Origin: Aliihoeflea aestuarii
Lineage (GTDB): Bacteria; Pseudomonadota; Alphaproteobacteria; Rhizobiales; Rhizobiaceae
DNA length: 64,000 nt
Reading direction: 5' to 3'
Assembly: GCF_024105665.1 (NCBI RefSeq)
Contig: NZ_JAAAMK010000011.1
Span: 1 to 64,000 of the forward strand
Shown here: one piece after another, positions 56,191-64,000 of the stretch
Layout of the letters: every line of letters starts with the position of its first letter
Position numbering within the stretch: position 1 is the first letter of the stretch
The notes under the pieces: generated by a model
Told to the model about the DNA's origin: nothing
Database searches by the model: none
What the model saw: the letters and a program-made list of their open reading frames with translations, nothing else
Position numbers and translations under genes: made by a program

Positions 56191-58680
56191 CTATTTCCGG
56201 CCCGCCGAGATCACCGCCTCCTTCTTGCGAAAACCCGCCCACGGGTCCGCATCGAGATTGTCGAGCCGGGCTAGTGCGTTCGCTACCGTGAAATGATCGG
56301 GGCCGATCTCCGCTGTCAGTTCGTCCCAGGCAAGCGGCATCGAAACCGTCGCACCGTCGCGCGCGCGGCTCGAATAGGGCGCGACGGCGGTCATGCCGCG
56401 ACCGTTACGCAGATAGTCGATCAGGATCTTGCCCTTCCGCTTCGACTTGGTGATCGTCGCGACGTAATCGTCCGGCGCATCTTCCGCCATGTCGTCCGCA
56501 ATCTGTTTGGTGAACGCCTTCACCGTGTCCCAATCGGCCTTGGGCTTGACCGGCGCGACGACGTGTAACCCCTTACCGCCCGACGTCTTGACGAAAGCGG
56601 TCAGGCCCTCGGCCTCCAGCCGCTTGCGAACCTCGCCGGCCGCCTCGATCACCCGCTCCCAAGAGACGCCCTCGCCGGGGTCGAGGTCCATGATGATCAT
56701 GTCGGGCTTTTCGATATCGGCCAGCGACGCGCCCCAGGGATGGATTTCGAGCGTTCCGCCCTGCACCAGTCCGATCAGGCCGTCGAGATCGTCGATTGCG
56801 ATACCCGGCTCGTCGGAATCGTCCAGTTTCTCATGGACGGTCAAGATTTCCTTGCTCTGGCCTTTCCAGGCATGCTTCTGGAAAAAGCACTGGCCCGACG
56901 TTCCGGTCGGGCAGCGTAAAAGCGCCAAAGGCCGATTGACGATGAACGGCGCCATGAACGGCCAGACCTGGCTGTAATAATCGGCCAGCCCCTCCTTGGT
57001 GACGCCCGCATCTTTCCAGTAGACGCGATCGGGATGGGTCAGCTTGACCGCGCTCTTCGGCTTGTCCTCGCTCCCGCCCGTCTTGCCGCCTTCACGCACG
57101 ATCTCGCTCGCTTTCTTGTCTTCGCGCATGCCTCGAAACGAGGCGTGGCGCACATTGCCGTCCGCGGTCCACGAGCGGAATTCGACCTCTGCGACCAGCT
57201 TCGGTTCCACGAAATGCGCGCCGCGTTTCGCCTCGGCTGAAAGCTTGCCGTCGAAGGGCGCCTCGTCGGCGTCGATCGCGCTCAGTTGCGTGAACAGATC
57301 TTCGGCGATCTTTCGCGAAAAACCCGTACCGACCCGCCCGGCATGGATCAGCTTCCTGCCGTCGTGATAGCCCAGAAGCAGGGAGCCGATCGCCTTTTTC
57401 GAGGTCGAGGACGGCACATAGCCGCCGACGACGAACTCCTGCCGATGCGCGCATTTCGACTTTACCCAATTGCGGCCGCGCCCCGATTTATACGCGCCGT
57501 CGCGCACCTTGGAGATCACCCCTTCGAGGCTGAGCCGACAGGCGTGACGCAGGATCATCTCGCCGTCTTCCTCGAAATGGGCGGAATAGCGCAGCGCGGC
57601 CGGTGCATCGGTCAAAAGCGCCTCGAGAGCGGACTTTCGGTCGATCAGCGGCGTCGCGCGAAGGTCCATCCCGTCGAGATATAAAAGATCGAAGCCGTAG
57701 AAGGTGAAGCGATCCGAGCGCCCCTCGGAAAGGTCGGCCTGCAACGCGGAAAAGTCGGATGCGCCGGCACTGGTCTCGACCACGAGTTCGCCGTCGATGA
57801 TTGCATCCTTTAGTGAGAGCTTACGAAAGGCGTCGGGCACTTCATCGCCGAACTTCTCCGTCCAGTCGAGCCCGCTGCGGGTCAGCATCGACACCTCGCG
57901 GCCGCGCCGATGAACCTGAAGCCGGTAGCCATCGAACTTGATCTCGTGCAGCCATCGCGCACCGTCCGGCGCAGTGGGTTTCAAGGTTGCCAGTTGCGGC
58001 TCGATGAAACCCGGAAATCCCGCCTTCTTCGCTTTCTTCAACTTTGCCGGCTGCGGGCGCGGTGCATCGGGTTCGATCTTGCCCGTCTTCGACGACCATC
58101 CGGGCGCTTCGTTTTCGACATCTGCGATCAGGCGGCCGGTCTTCACCGATTCCGGCCGCTCCTCCAGAATGTCGGGATCGTCCTGGTCGCGCGCGAATTC
58201 GTCGTCCGCCTTGATCAGCAGCCAGTTGTCGCGTTTTTCGCGCGGCTTGCGGGCAAGTCGCACCAGATGCCAGCGGCCGGTCAGCTTCTCGCCGTCGAGC
58301 TCGAATTCGATATGGCCCTTCTTCAGACCTTTCTGAAAATCATAAACCGGCTTCCATGTGCCGCGATCCCAGACGATGACGGTGCCGCCGCCATATTCGC
58401 CCTTCGGGATCGTGCCTTCGAAATCGCCATAGTCGAGCGGATGGTCCTCGACATGGACGGCAAGCCGCTTTTCGCCTGGAACGAGGCTCGGCCCTCGCGT
58501 GACTGCCCAGCTCATCAAGGTGCCGTCGACCTCCATGCGGAAATCGTAGTGGAGCCGCGTGGCGTCGTGCTTTTGCACCACGAAGCTGTTGCCTGCGGCT
58601 TGTTTCCTGCGGGCAGAGCCCGACGGTTCAGGCGTCTTCTTGAAGTCGCGCTTCTTGCGATAGGTGTCGAGCGCCGCCAT
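56191..58680 (-). CDS. ligD: ATP-dependent DNA ligase LigD
   Basis: An 829-residue multifunctional end-joining enzyme. The 3'-phosphoesterase domain comes first (residues ~1-170, with FVVQKHDATRLHYDFRMEVDG), then the ATP-dependent ligase (~215-520, adenylated lysine in EIKFDGYRLQVH), then the primase/polymerase (~540-829, with DYYSQVWPF, LRCPTGTSGQCFFQKH and the metal-binding DLDPGEG). This PE-LIG-POL order is that of Pseudomonas. It lies directly downstream of the second ku, two bases apart, so both form one operon. Confidence 0.95.
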   Translation of the reverse strand: MAALDTYRKKRDFKKTPEPSGSARRKQAAGNSFVVQKHDATRLHYDFRMEVDGTLMSWAVTRGPSLVPGEKRLAVHVEDHPLDYGDFEGTIPKGEYGGGTVIVWDRGTWKPVYDFQKGLKKGHIEFELDGEKLTGRWHLVRLARKPREKRDNWLLIKADDEFARDQDDPDILEERPESVKTGRLIADVENEAPGWSSKTGKIEPDAPRPQPAKLKKAKKAGFPGFIEPQLATLKPTAPDGARWLHEIKFDGYRLQVHRRGREVSMLTRSGLDWTEKFGDEVPDAFRKLSLKDAIIDGELVVETSAGASDFSALQADLSEGRSDRFTFYGFDLLYLDGMDLRATPLIDRKSALEALLTDAPAALRYSAHFEEDGEMILRHACRLSLEGVISKVRDGAYKSGRGRNWVKSKCAHRQEFVVGGYVPSSTSKKAIGSLLLGYHDGRKLIHAGRVGTGFSRKIAEDLFTQLSAIDADEAPFDGKLSAEAKRGAHFVEPKLVAEVEFRSWTADGNVRHASFRGMREDKKASEIVREGGKTGGSEDKPKSAVKLTHPDRVYWKDAGVTKEGLADYYSQVWPFMAPFIVNRPLALLRCPTGTSGQCFFQKHAWKGQSKEILTVHEKLDDSDEPGIAIDDLDGLIGLVQGGTLEIHPWGASLADIEKPDMIIMDLDPGEGVSWERVIEAAGEVRKRLEAEGLTAFVKTSGGKGLHVVAPVKPKADWDTVKAFTKQIADDMAEDAPDDYVATITKSKRKGKILIDYLRNGRGMTAVAPYSSRARDGATVSMPLAWDELTAEIGPDHFTVANALARLDNLDADPWAGFRKKEAVISAGRK

Positions 58681-58681
58681 C

Positions 58682-59506
58682 TCAGCTTGCCTTGCGCTTC
58701 GGCGTCTCGGCCTTCGGCTTGGCGGCGGGTGCCTTCTTGCCCGCGCTTTCGCGCAAAGCCTCCATCAGATCGATGACCTTGCCCTTCGCCTCGCGTTTGG
58801 GCTTCTCGATGGTCTTGCCCTCGAGCTTCGCCTTCACCAGCTTGGCGAGCGCGGCGTCGTAACGGTCATCGAACCCGGCAGGATCGAAGCTGCCGCTCTT
58901 GGTGCTGATGATATGTTTGGCCAGATCCAGCATCTCGCCCTTGATAGCGAGTTCCGGAATGCGGTTGAACGCCTTTTCGGCGGCGCGCACCTCGTAGTCG
59001 AAATTGAGCGTGTCGGCGACGAGCCCACGCCCTTGCGCGTGGATCAGGAGCGTGCGCACGCGGCGGAACAGAACGGCGGTGGCGAGCGCGGCGACGCCCT
59101 TCGCCTTCATCCCCTCGCGGATCAGGCCGAAAACCTCCTGCGAGGCGTCGTCCGACGGCGCGAGATAATAGGGCTTGTCGAAATAGACGGTATCGACGTC
59201 CGGACAGGCGATGAAATGCTCGACGGACAGCATCTTGTCGCTTTGCGGCGTGGCGGCGGCAATCTCTTCGGGATCGAGCAGAACATAGCCGCCTTTGGAC
59301 GTCTCGTAGCCCTTGACCTGATCGGCGCTATCGACCGGCTTGCCGGTGTCGGAATCCACATATTCCCGCTTCACGCGATTGCCGGTCTTGCGGTTGAGGA
59401 TATGGAAGGAAATACGCTCGGACGTCGTCGCGGCCGAATAGAGCGCGATCCCGCAAGCGAGTTCGCCGACCTTCAAATGACCTTTCCAGATTGCGCGCGG
59501 AGCCAC
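58682..59506 (-). CDS. Non-homologous end-joining protein Ku (second copy)
   Basis: A 274-residue Ku starting APRAIWKGHLKVGELACGI. It shares the FHILNRKTGNRVKREYVD and FDKPYYLAP blocks with the first Ku but differs in many positions and ends in a lysine/alanine-rich tail. The GTG start at 59506 has GAGG five bases upstream and gives the usual MAPR-type beginning; upstream extension has no support. The ligD start lies right after its stop. It is the Ku most likely to be co-expressed with LigD. Confidence 0.93.
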   Translation of the reverse strand: MAPRAIWKGHLKVGELACGIALYSAATTSERISFHILNRKTGNRVKREYVDSDTGKPVDSADQVKGYETSKGGYVLLDPEEIAAATPQSDKMLSVEHFIACPDVDTVYFDKPYYLAPSDDASQEVFGLIREGMKAKGVAALATAVLFRRVRTLLIHAQGRGLVADTLNFDYEVRAAEKAFNRIPELAIKGEMLDLAKHIISTKSGSFDPAGFDDRYDAALAKLVKAKLEGKTIEKPKREAKGKVIDLMEALRESAGKKAPAAKPKAETPKRKAS

Positions 59507-59691
59507 AGCCACCTCGATACCAAAACGCTGCAAGCATAGAACTCGCAGGCAGGCCGGGCGTTCCAACCCGGCATTATTGCATCCTTTGTGTGCATGCCCA
59601 CAATCTGCTCGCCTCACCGGCAATAGGGATTGCCCCCGTCACGCTCTCCGGCCTACGATCGGTGGGAGACCAACAGCTTCAGGGGCAAATC

Positions 59692-61371
59692 TTGGCAGCA
59701 CTCGCCGATCTCATCGTTACAGGCGCAAATATCCTCACCATGGATGCCGACCAGCCGACTGCCAGCGCGATAGCCGTCGCGAACGGCAGGATACTCGCAG
59801 TCGGCAGTGATGCCGAGATCGAGCCGCTCGCCGGCCCTGAAACACGGCGCATCGCAGGCGAAGGCCGTTCGCTTCTGCCCGGTTTCGTCGAAAGCCACCT
59901 GCACCTGTTTTCGGGAGCCGCCGAACTCGACGATCTTCACCTGACCCATGTGCATGGCCTCGACGCCCTGACGAGGGAAGTGCGAAATTACGCCGCCGCT
60001 CATCCCGACGCGCCCTTCCTGATGGCACAGCACGCCGATTATGCCGTGATTTCGCAAAGCGAGCGTGTCACCCGCCATCACCTCGACGCGATCCTGCCCG
60101 ACCGCCCATTCGCAATGATGGCGGCCGACCATCACACGGTTTGGGCGAACACGCTCGCGCTCGAAGCCGCCGGCATTCTTCATGGTCGCAGGCTCGGCCC
60201 CGGCAACGAGATCGTCATGGGCGACGACAGCCTTGCTCTGGGTGAATTGCGCGAGTTCGAAGCCTTTGCATCCGTCCTGATGCTGACTGGAAAAGGTCGC
60301 GCGGGCCTCGGCCTGTCGACGGGCGGCGAGCCTGATCCGCTGCCCTCACCCGAAGAGCGGGAAGCCGACCGCGCCATATTGCGCAAGGGCCTCGCCTATG
60401 CGGCCCGCCACGGCATCACGTCGCTGCACAACATGGACGGCAATTTCTACACGCTCGAACTCCTGACGGAGATCGAGGCGGAAGGCGCGCTGACCGTACG
60501 CGCCAAGGTGCCGTTCCACTTCAAGGCTTTCATGGAGACCGCCGACCTCGATAAAGCGTCGCTTATGGCCGAGACCTATCGGTCCGACTGGATTTCTTCC
60601 GGCTTCGTCAAATTGTTCTACGACGGCGTTCTCGACGGCTGGACCGCTTTGATGATCGATCCGTACGCCGACAAGTCCGACTGGCGCGGCGAGCCGCTCT
60701 TCGCGCCCGAGCGCTTTGACGATCTGGCGTGCGAGATCGACCGGCGCGGCTTGCAGATCGCCGTGCACGCGATCGGCGACGGCGCGGTGCGGGCCGTGCT
60801 CGACGCCTACGAGAGGGCGCGCGAGGCGAACGGCGAACGGGACAGCCGCCATCGCATCGAGCATATCGAGGTCACGACGGCGGCCGACATTCCCCGTTTC
60901 GCAGAACTTGGCGTCGTGGCGTCCATGCAGCCGCCTCATCCGCCCGGTGCGATGGATTTCCCGGTCGAGCCGACGGCATCGATGATCGGCCGCGAACGCT
61001 GGCCATGGTCCTATCCCTGGCGCACGCTGAAGGAGGCAGGCGCACTGGTTTCGTTCTCGTCCGACTGGCCGGTGGCGGACATTTCGGTCCTGCGCGGCAT
61101 CAAGGCGGCGCTGACGCGCAAGCCGTGGGCCGACGACATGCCCGGCCAGTCCTTCACGCTGCACGAGGCCATCGAAGCCTACACCGCCAAAGGTGCTTAT
61201 GCCGGCTTCGCCGATGACCGGCTCGGTAGCCTGAAACCCGGCTACCTCGCCGATTTCGTCATCCTGTCCTCAGATATCGAGGCCGTCACGCCCCATGAAA
61301 TCGATACGCTCGACGTTGCGATGACCGTTTGCGGCGGGAAGGTTTCGTACGACGCCGCAACCTCCGGCTGA
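59692..61371 (+). CDS. Amidohydrolase, YtcJ-like
   Basis: A 559-residue metal-dependent amidohydrolase. The HxH is in ESHLHLFSG, the later histidines in VHAIGDGAV and RIEHIEV, and the final aspartate in SSDWPVADIS, followed by the GYLADFVIL end of the family. It is closest to the YtcJ/Amidohydro_3 group, whose substrates are mostly unknown. I chose the TTG at 59692, which has AGGGG seven bases upstream; no ATG gives a better start. It faces away from the second ku. Confidence 0.82.
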   Translation: MAALADLIVTGANILTMDADQPTASAIAVANGRILAVGSDAEIEPLAGPETRRIAGEGRSLLPGFVESHLHLFSGAAELDDLHLTHVHGLDALTREVRNYAAAHPDAPFLMAQHADYAVISQSERVTRHHLDAILPDRPFAMMAADHHTVWANTLALEAAGILHGRRLGPGNEIVMGDDSLALGELREFEAFASVLMLTGKGRAGLGLSTGGEPDPLPSPEEREADRAILRKGLAYAARHGITSLHNMDGNFYTLELLTEIEAEGALTVRAKVPFHFKAFMETADLDKASLMAETYRSDWISSGFVKLFYDGVLDGWTALMIDPYADKSDWRGEPLFAPERFDDLACEIDRRGLQIAVHAIGDGAVRAVLDAYERAREANGERDSRHRIEHIEVTTAADIPRFAELGVVASMQPPHPPGAMDFPVEPTASMIGRERWPWSYPWRTLKEAGALVSFSSDWPVADISVLRGIKAALTRKPWADDMPGQSFTLHEAIEAYTAKGAYAGFADDRLGSLKPGYLADFVILSSDIEAVTPHEIDTLDVAMTVCGGKVSYDAATSG

Positions 61372-61467
61372 AAACCACAGAAACTTCCTATCATCCTCAT
61401 TTTCAGGGTGAATTCGGCACGAAAACGCGGCTAGTCTAACTTGCCCAACGGATACGGAGATGCGCGC

Positions 61468-62565
61468 TTGCCTTCCTCGACGACCCGGTCGGATATCGAA
61501 ATCGATCAACTGAGCAAGGTGTTCGGAAGCGGCGACGACGCAGTGCGCGCGCTCGACGCAGTCAGCCTCACTATTCCCGAAAACGAGTTCTTCACGCTTC
61601 TCGGTCCGTCGGGCTGCGGCAAGACAACTTTGTTGCGGATGATCGCGGGCTTCGAGCAGCCGAGTTCGGGCGCCATCAGGCTCGGCGGATCGGACATTGC
61701 GGACCTGCCGCCGAACAAGCGGCCGGTGAACACGGTCTTCCAGAGCTACGCGCTGTTCCCGCATATGACGGTCGCGCAGAATATCGGCTTTGCCCTGAAG
61801 ATGCTCGGCAGGCCGAAAGCCGAGATCGAGGCGACGGTTGCCGAGATGCTCAAGCTGGTGAAAATGGAGCCGATGGCGAACCGCAAGCCGTCGCAGATTT
61901 CCGGCGGACAGCAACAGCGTGTCGCGCTCGCGCGCGCCCTTGCGCCACGGCCGCGCGTGCTCCTTCTCGACGAGCCGCTGTCCGCGCTCGACCTGAAGCT
62001 GCGCAAGGAAATGCAGGTCGAGCTGAAGCGTCTTCAGGGGGAAACCGGCATCACCTTCGTCTTCGTCACCCACGATCAGGAAGAGGCACTGACCATGTCC
62101 GACCGCATCGCGGTGATGAGCGCGGGCAAGGTGCGCCAGGTCGGAACGCCGCGCGAAATCTACAACCATCCCGCCGACCGCTTCGTCGCCGATTTCATCG
62201 GCGATACGAACTTCCTGACGGCGACCGTCGAAAAGGCGAACGGCGCAACCGCCCGCGTGCGGCTGCCGTCCGGGCACCAGCTCGATGCCGGCTTGCCGAC
62301 CGGCCTGTCTCCCGTCTCCGGCGACGAGGTGACGCTCGTCACACGCCCCGAACATGCGCGGCTGGCTACCGAAGGACCTCTCAAGGGAACGGTGGAGAAC
62401 GCCGTCTATTTCGGCACCGACACGCATATCCATGTGCGCCTCGATACCGGCGATCTTTTCATCCTGCGCAACCAGAACACGACCAGCGCCGCCGCTTTGC
62501 CCGAAAAAGGCGATCCGGTCGCGATCGCCATTCCGGACGGTGCCGTCCGGATCGTGAGGTCGTGA
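61468..62565 (+). CDS. potA: Spermidine/putrescine-type ABC transporter, ATP-binding protein
   Basis: A 365-residue ATPase. Walker [10 protein letters not shown] is near residue 48, Q-loop in FQSYALFPH, signature ISGGQQQR, Walker [12 protein letters not shown], switch His in THDQEEA. A C-terminal TOBE domain follows. The gene is named for its closeness to PotA; the cargo may be putrescine, spermidine or a related compound. The start TTG 61468 has GGAG eight bases upstream. potB starts 2 bp after the stop. Confidence 0.88.
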   Translation: MPSSTTRSDIEIDQLSKVFGSGDDAVRALDAVSLTIPENEFFTLLGPSGCGKTTLLRMIAGFEQPSSGAIRLGGSDIADLPPNKRPVNTVFQSYALFPHMTVAQNIGFALKMLGRPKAEIEATVAEMLKLVKMEPMANRKPSQISGGQQQRVALARALAPRPRVLLLDEPLSALDLKLRKEMQVELKRLQGETGITFVFVTHDQEEALTMSDRIAVMSAGKVRQVGTPREIYNHPADRFVADFIGDTNFLTATVEKANGATARVRLPSGHQLDAGLPTGLSPVSGDEVTLVTRPEHARLATEGPLKGTVENAVYFGTDTHIHVRLDTGDLFILRNQNTTSAAALPEKGDPVAIAIPDGAVRIVRS

Positions 62566-62566
62566 C

Positions 62567-63511
62567 ATGAGTGCGGTGGAAATGGCGCCGCATGGGGCGG
62601 ACACCGACAAGCCGAAAGCGCCGCGCGGCGACATCGCCTGGCGCTGGGGGCTGGTGGCCCCTGCCCTCATCGTGCTTCTTCTGGCCGCCTCCGGTCCGCT
62701 GCTGATCGTTCTGGTCTATTCGTTTCTGACGCCGGGCAATTTCGGCGGCGTGATCCGCGAGTTTTCGACCGACGGCTGGTTCCAGGTCTTCTTCACTCGC
62801 GATATCTTCGACGAGACGGTCGGACCGGCGACGGCGCATCTCGACATTTTCCGCCGGTCGATCACGCTCGCTCTCTATACGACCGTCTTCGCCGCCGTTC
62901 TGGGCTTCCCGACCGCATGGTTCATCGCGACCCGTGCGCCGGACGTGCGGCCGATCTGGCTCTTTCTGGTGACGATCCCATTCTGGACCAACCTCGTCAT
63001 CCGCACCTTCGCCATTCAGGAGGTGATCCGCAACGAAGGACTGGTCAACACGATCCTGCGTTCGCTCGGCATCATCTCGGCACCGATCCAGATGCTCTAT
63101 ACGGACTTCGCCATCATGCTCGGCATGGCCTATGTGTTCCTGCCGCTGATGGTGCTGCCGCTCTATGCCAGCATGGAGAAGCTCGATTTCAAGCTGCTGG
63201 AAGCCGGCTACGACCTTTACGCCACGCGGCTGAAAGTGCTCTGGCACATCGTCCTGCCGCTGGTGAAGCCGGGCTTCATCGCCGGCTCGATCCTCGTCTT
63301 CATCCCGGCCATCGGGGCCTATGTGACGCCGCGCATCCTCGGCGGCGGCCGCAATTTGATGCTCGGCAACCTTATCGAACTGCAATTCGGACAGGGCCGC
63401 AACTGGCCGCTCGGCTCGGCGCTTGCCTTGACCCTGCTCGTGATCGTGGTCGCCGCGCTGATGGTCTATATCCGCGCCACTTCGCGCGAGGAGGGCCGGC
63501 GTCATGGGTAA
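62567..63511 (+). CDS. potB: Polyamine-type ABC transporter, permease PotB-like
   Basis: A 314-residue permease with six helices. The EAA coupling loop is in KLLEAGYDLYATRLKVLWHI. It starts 2 bp after potA and its end overlaps potC by 8 bp. The PSYFLTPGNFGG-like periplasmic loop (LVYSFLTPGNFGG) and the WTNLVIRTFA segment match PotB and its relatives. Confidence 0.9.
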   Translation: MSAVEMAPHGADTDKPKAPRGDIAWRWGLVAPALIVLLLAASGPLLIVLVYSFLTPGNFGGVIREFSTDGWFQVFFTRDIFDETVGPATAHLDIFRRSITLALYTTVFAAVLGFPTAWFIATRAPDVRPIWLFLVTIPFWTNLVIRTFAIQEVIRNEGLVNTILRSLGIISAPIQMLYTDFAIMLGMAYVFLPLMVLPLYASMEKLDFKLLEAGYDLYATRLKVLWHIVLPLVKPGFIAGSILVFIPAIGAYVTPRILGGGRNLMLGNLIELQFGQGRNWPLGSALALTLLVIVVAALMVYIRATSREEGRRHG

Positions 63512-64000
63512 GCGGAACTTCTCCGTCGCCAGCCTGCCCGGCTTCGGCACGATCGCGATCATCACCTTCATTTTCCTCTATCTGCCGATCGTCACGCTGG
63601 TCGTCTATTCCTTCAACGAAGCGGCCTCCATGTCGCGCTGGGAAGGCTTTTCGCTGCGCTGGTACGAGGCGGCCCTCGCCAACCGGCAGGTGCAGGACGT
63701 GTCGATCCGCTCGCTGGTGATCGCCGGATGGGCGGCGACGCTCGCCACGATCCTCGCCACGATGGCCGCACTCGCCACGACAAGGAACGAGCGCCGTTTC
63801 CCCGGCCAGACGATGATCTACGCGCTGATCAACCAGCCCCTGATGGTGCCGGAGATCGTGACCGGCGTGGCGCTGCTGATCTTCTTCGCCATGATCAAGA
63901 TCGCAACCGGCTATCAGGGCCTCGGCTACCTGATTGCGGCGCATACCGCCTTTTGCATCCCCTTCGCCTATCTGCCGATCCGCGCACGACTGGAGACGAT
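63504..64000 (+). CDS. potC: Polyamine-type ABC transporter, permease PotC-like (5' part)
   Basis: The first 165 codons of a second permease: MGKRNFSVASLPG, a first helix (IAIITFIFLYLPIVTLVV), then SFNEAASMSRWEGFSLRWYEA, typical for PotC. The gene continues past the window. It overlaps potB by 8 bp. The periplasmic binding protein (PotD-like) is not in the window and may follow. Confidence 0.88.
   Translation, partial: MGKRNFSVASLPGFGTIAIITFIFLYLPIVTLVVYSFNEAASMSRWEGFSLRWYEAALANRQVQDVSIRSLVIAGWAATLATILATMAALATTRNERRFPGQTMIYALINQPLMVPEIVTGVALLIFFAMIKIATGYQGLGYLIAAHTAFCIPFAYLPIRARLET

Overview
The window is chromosomal DNA of a GC-rich alphaproteobacterium, almost certainly of the order Hyphomicrobiales (Rhizobiales). 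The evidence is a fused TrpE(G) anthranilate synthase preceded by a tryptophan-rich trpL leader, the choline importer ChoXWV, the cell-cycle genes chpT, sciP and ctrA, a NolR-like repressor, and several small families typical of the order (DUF1134, DUF1127, DUF1153, DUF2076, DUF3329). Genes are dense and mostly housekeeping. No prophage, CRISPR array or complete insertion sequence is visible; the only mobile-element trace is the C-terminal end of an IS110-type transposase at position 1.

Layout. 1-8.5 kb: IS110 remnant, Nudix hydrolase, metallophosphoesterase, alpha/beta hydrolase with leuA, a BNR-repeat protein coupled to a MoaD/ThiS-like protein, an L,D-transpeptidase and a cation efflux transporter. 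8.5-14 kb: trpE(G) with its attenuator, PAP2 phosphatase, a lipoprotein, and a LysR regulator divergent from a DUF1127 protein. 14-20 kb: fhs, tdk, choXWV. 20-26 kb: a cytochrome b / molybdopterin oxidoreductase pair, an SDR and CoA-transferase pair, a HugZ-like protein, a NolR-like regulator and a SpoU methyltransferase. 26-41 kb: coiled-coil membrane protein, DUF1134, chpT, recQ, tRNA-Met, Gfo/Idh oxidoreductase, autotransporter, mnmA, sciP, a FliJ-like gene, ctrA, a CheY-like receiver and a TerC-CBS-CorC protein. 41-50 kb: ModE-like regulator, acyl-CoA ligase, pyrC, metNIQ, a PIN/Phd toxin-antitoxin pair, an EamA transporter and a dipeptidase. 51-59.5 kb: an odd Cys-anticodon tRNA, two phospholipase D-type enzymes, an EEP hydrolase, and a non-homologous end-joining block with two Ku genes and ligD. 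59.7-64 kb: amidohydrolase and the start of a polyamine-type ABC importer, cut by the window end.

Working units. ChpT, SciP and CtrA belong to one cell-cycle phosphorelay, and ctrA has a cluster of GANTC methylation sites in its promoter region. Ku and LigD form a two-component end-joining system with a second Ku. The trp leader, terminator and antiterminator are readable in sequence, and the predicted start of transcription falls almost on the leader ATG.

The most unusual elements are a 75-nt tRNA-like gene with a GCA anticodon and a non-canonical cloverleaf (50982-51056), and a dispersed palindromic repeat present in three intergenic copies, one with a nested insertion. Other intergenic hairpin repeats occur at 8583-8695, 17587-17688 and 39241-39288.
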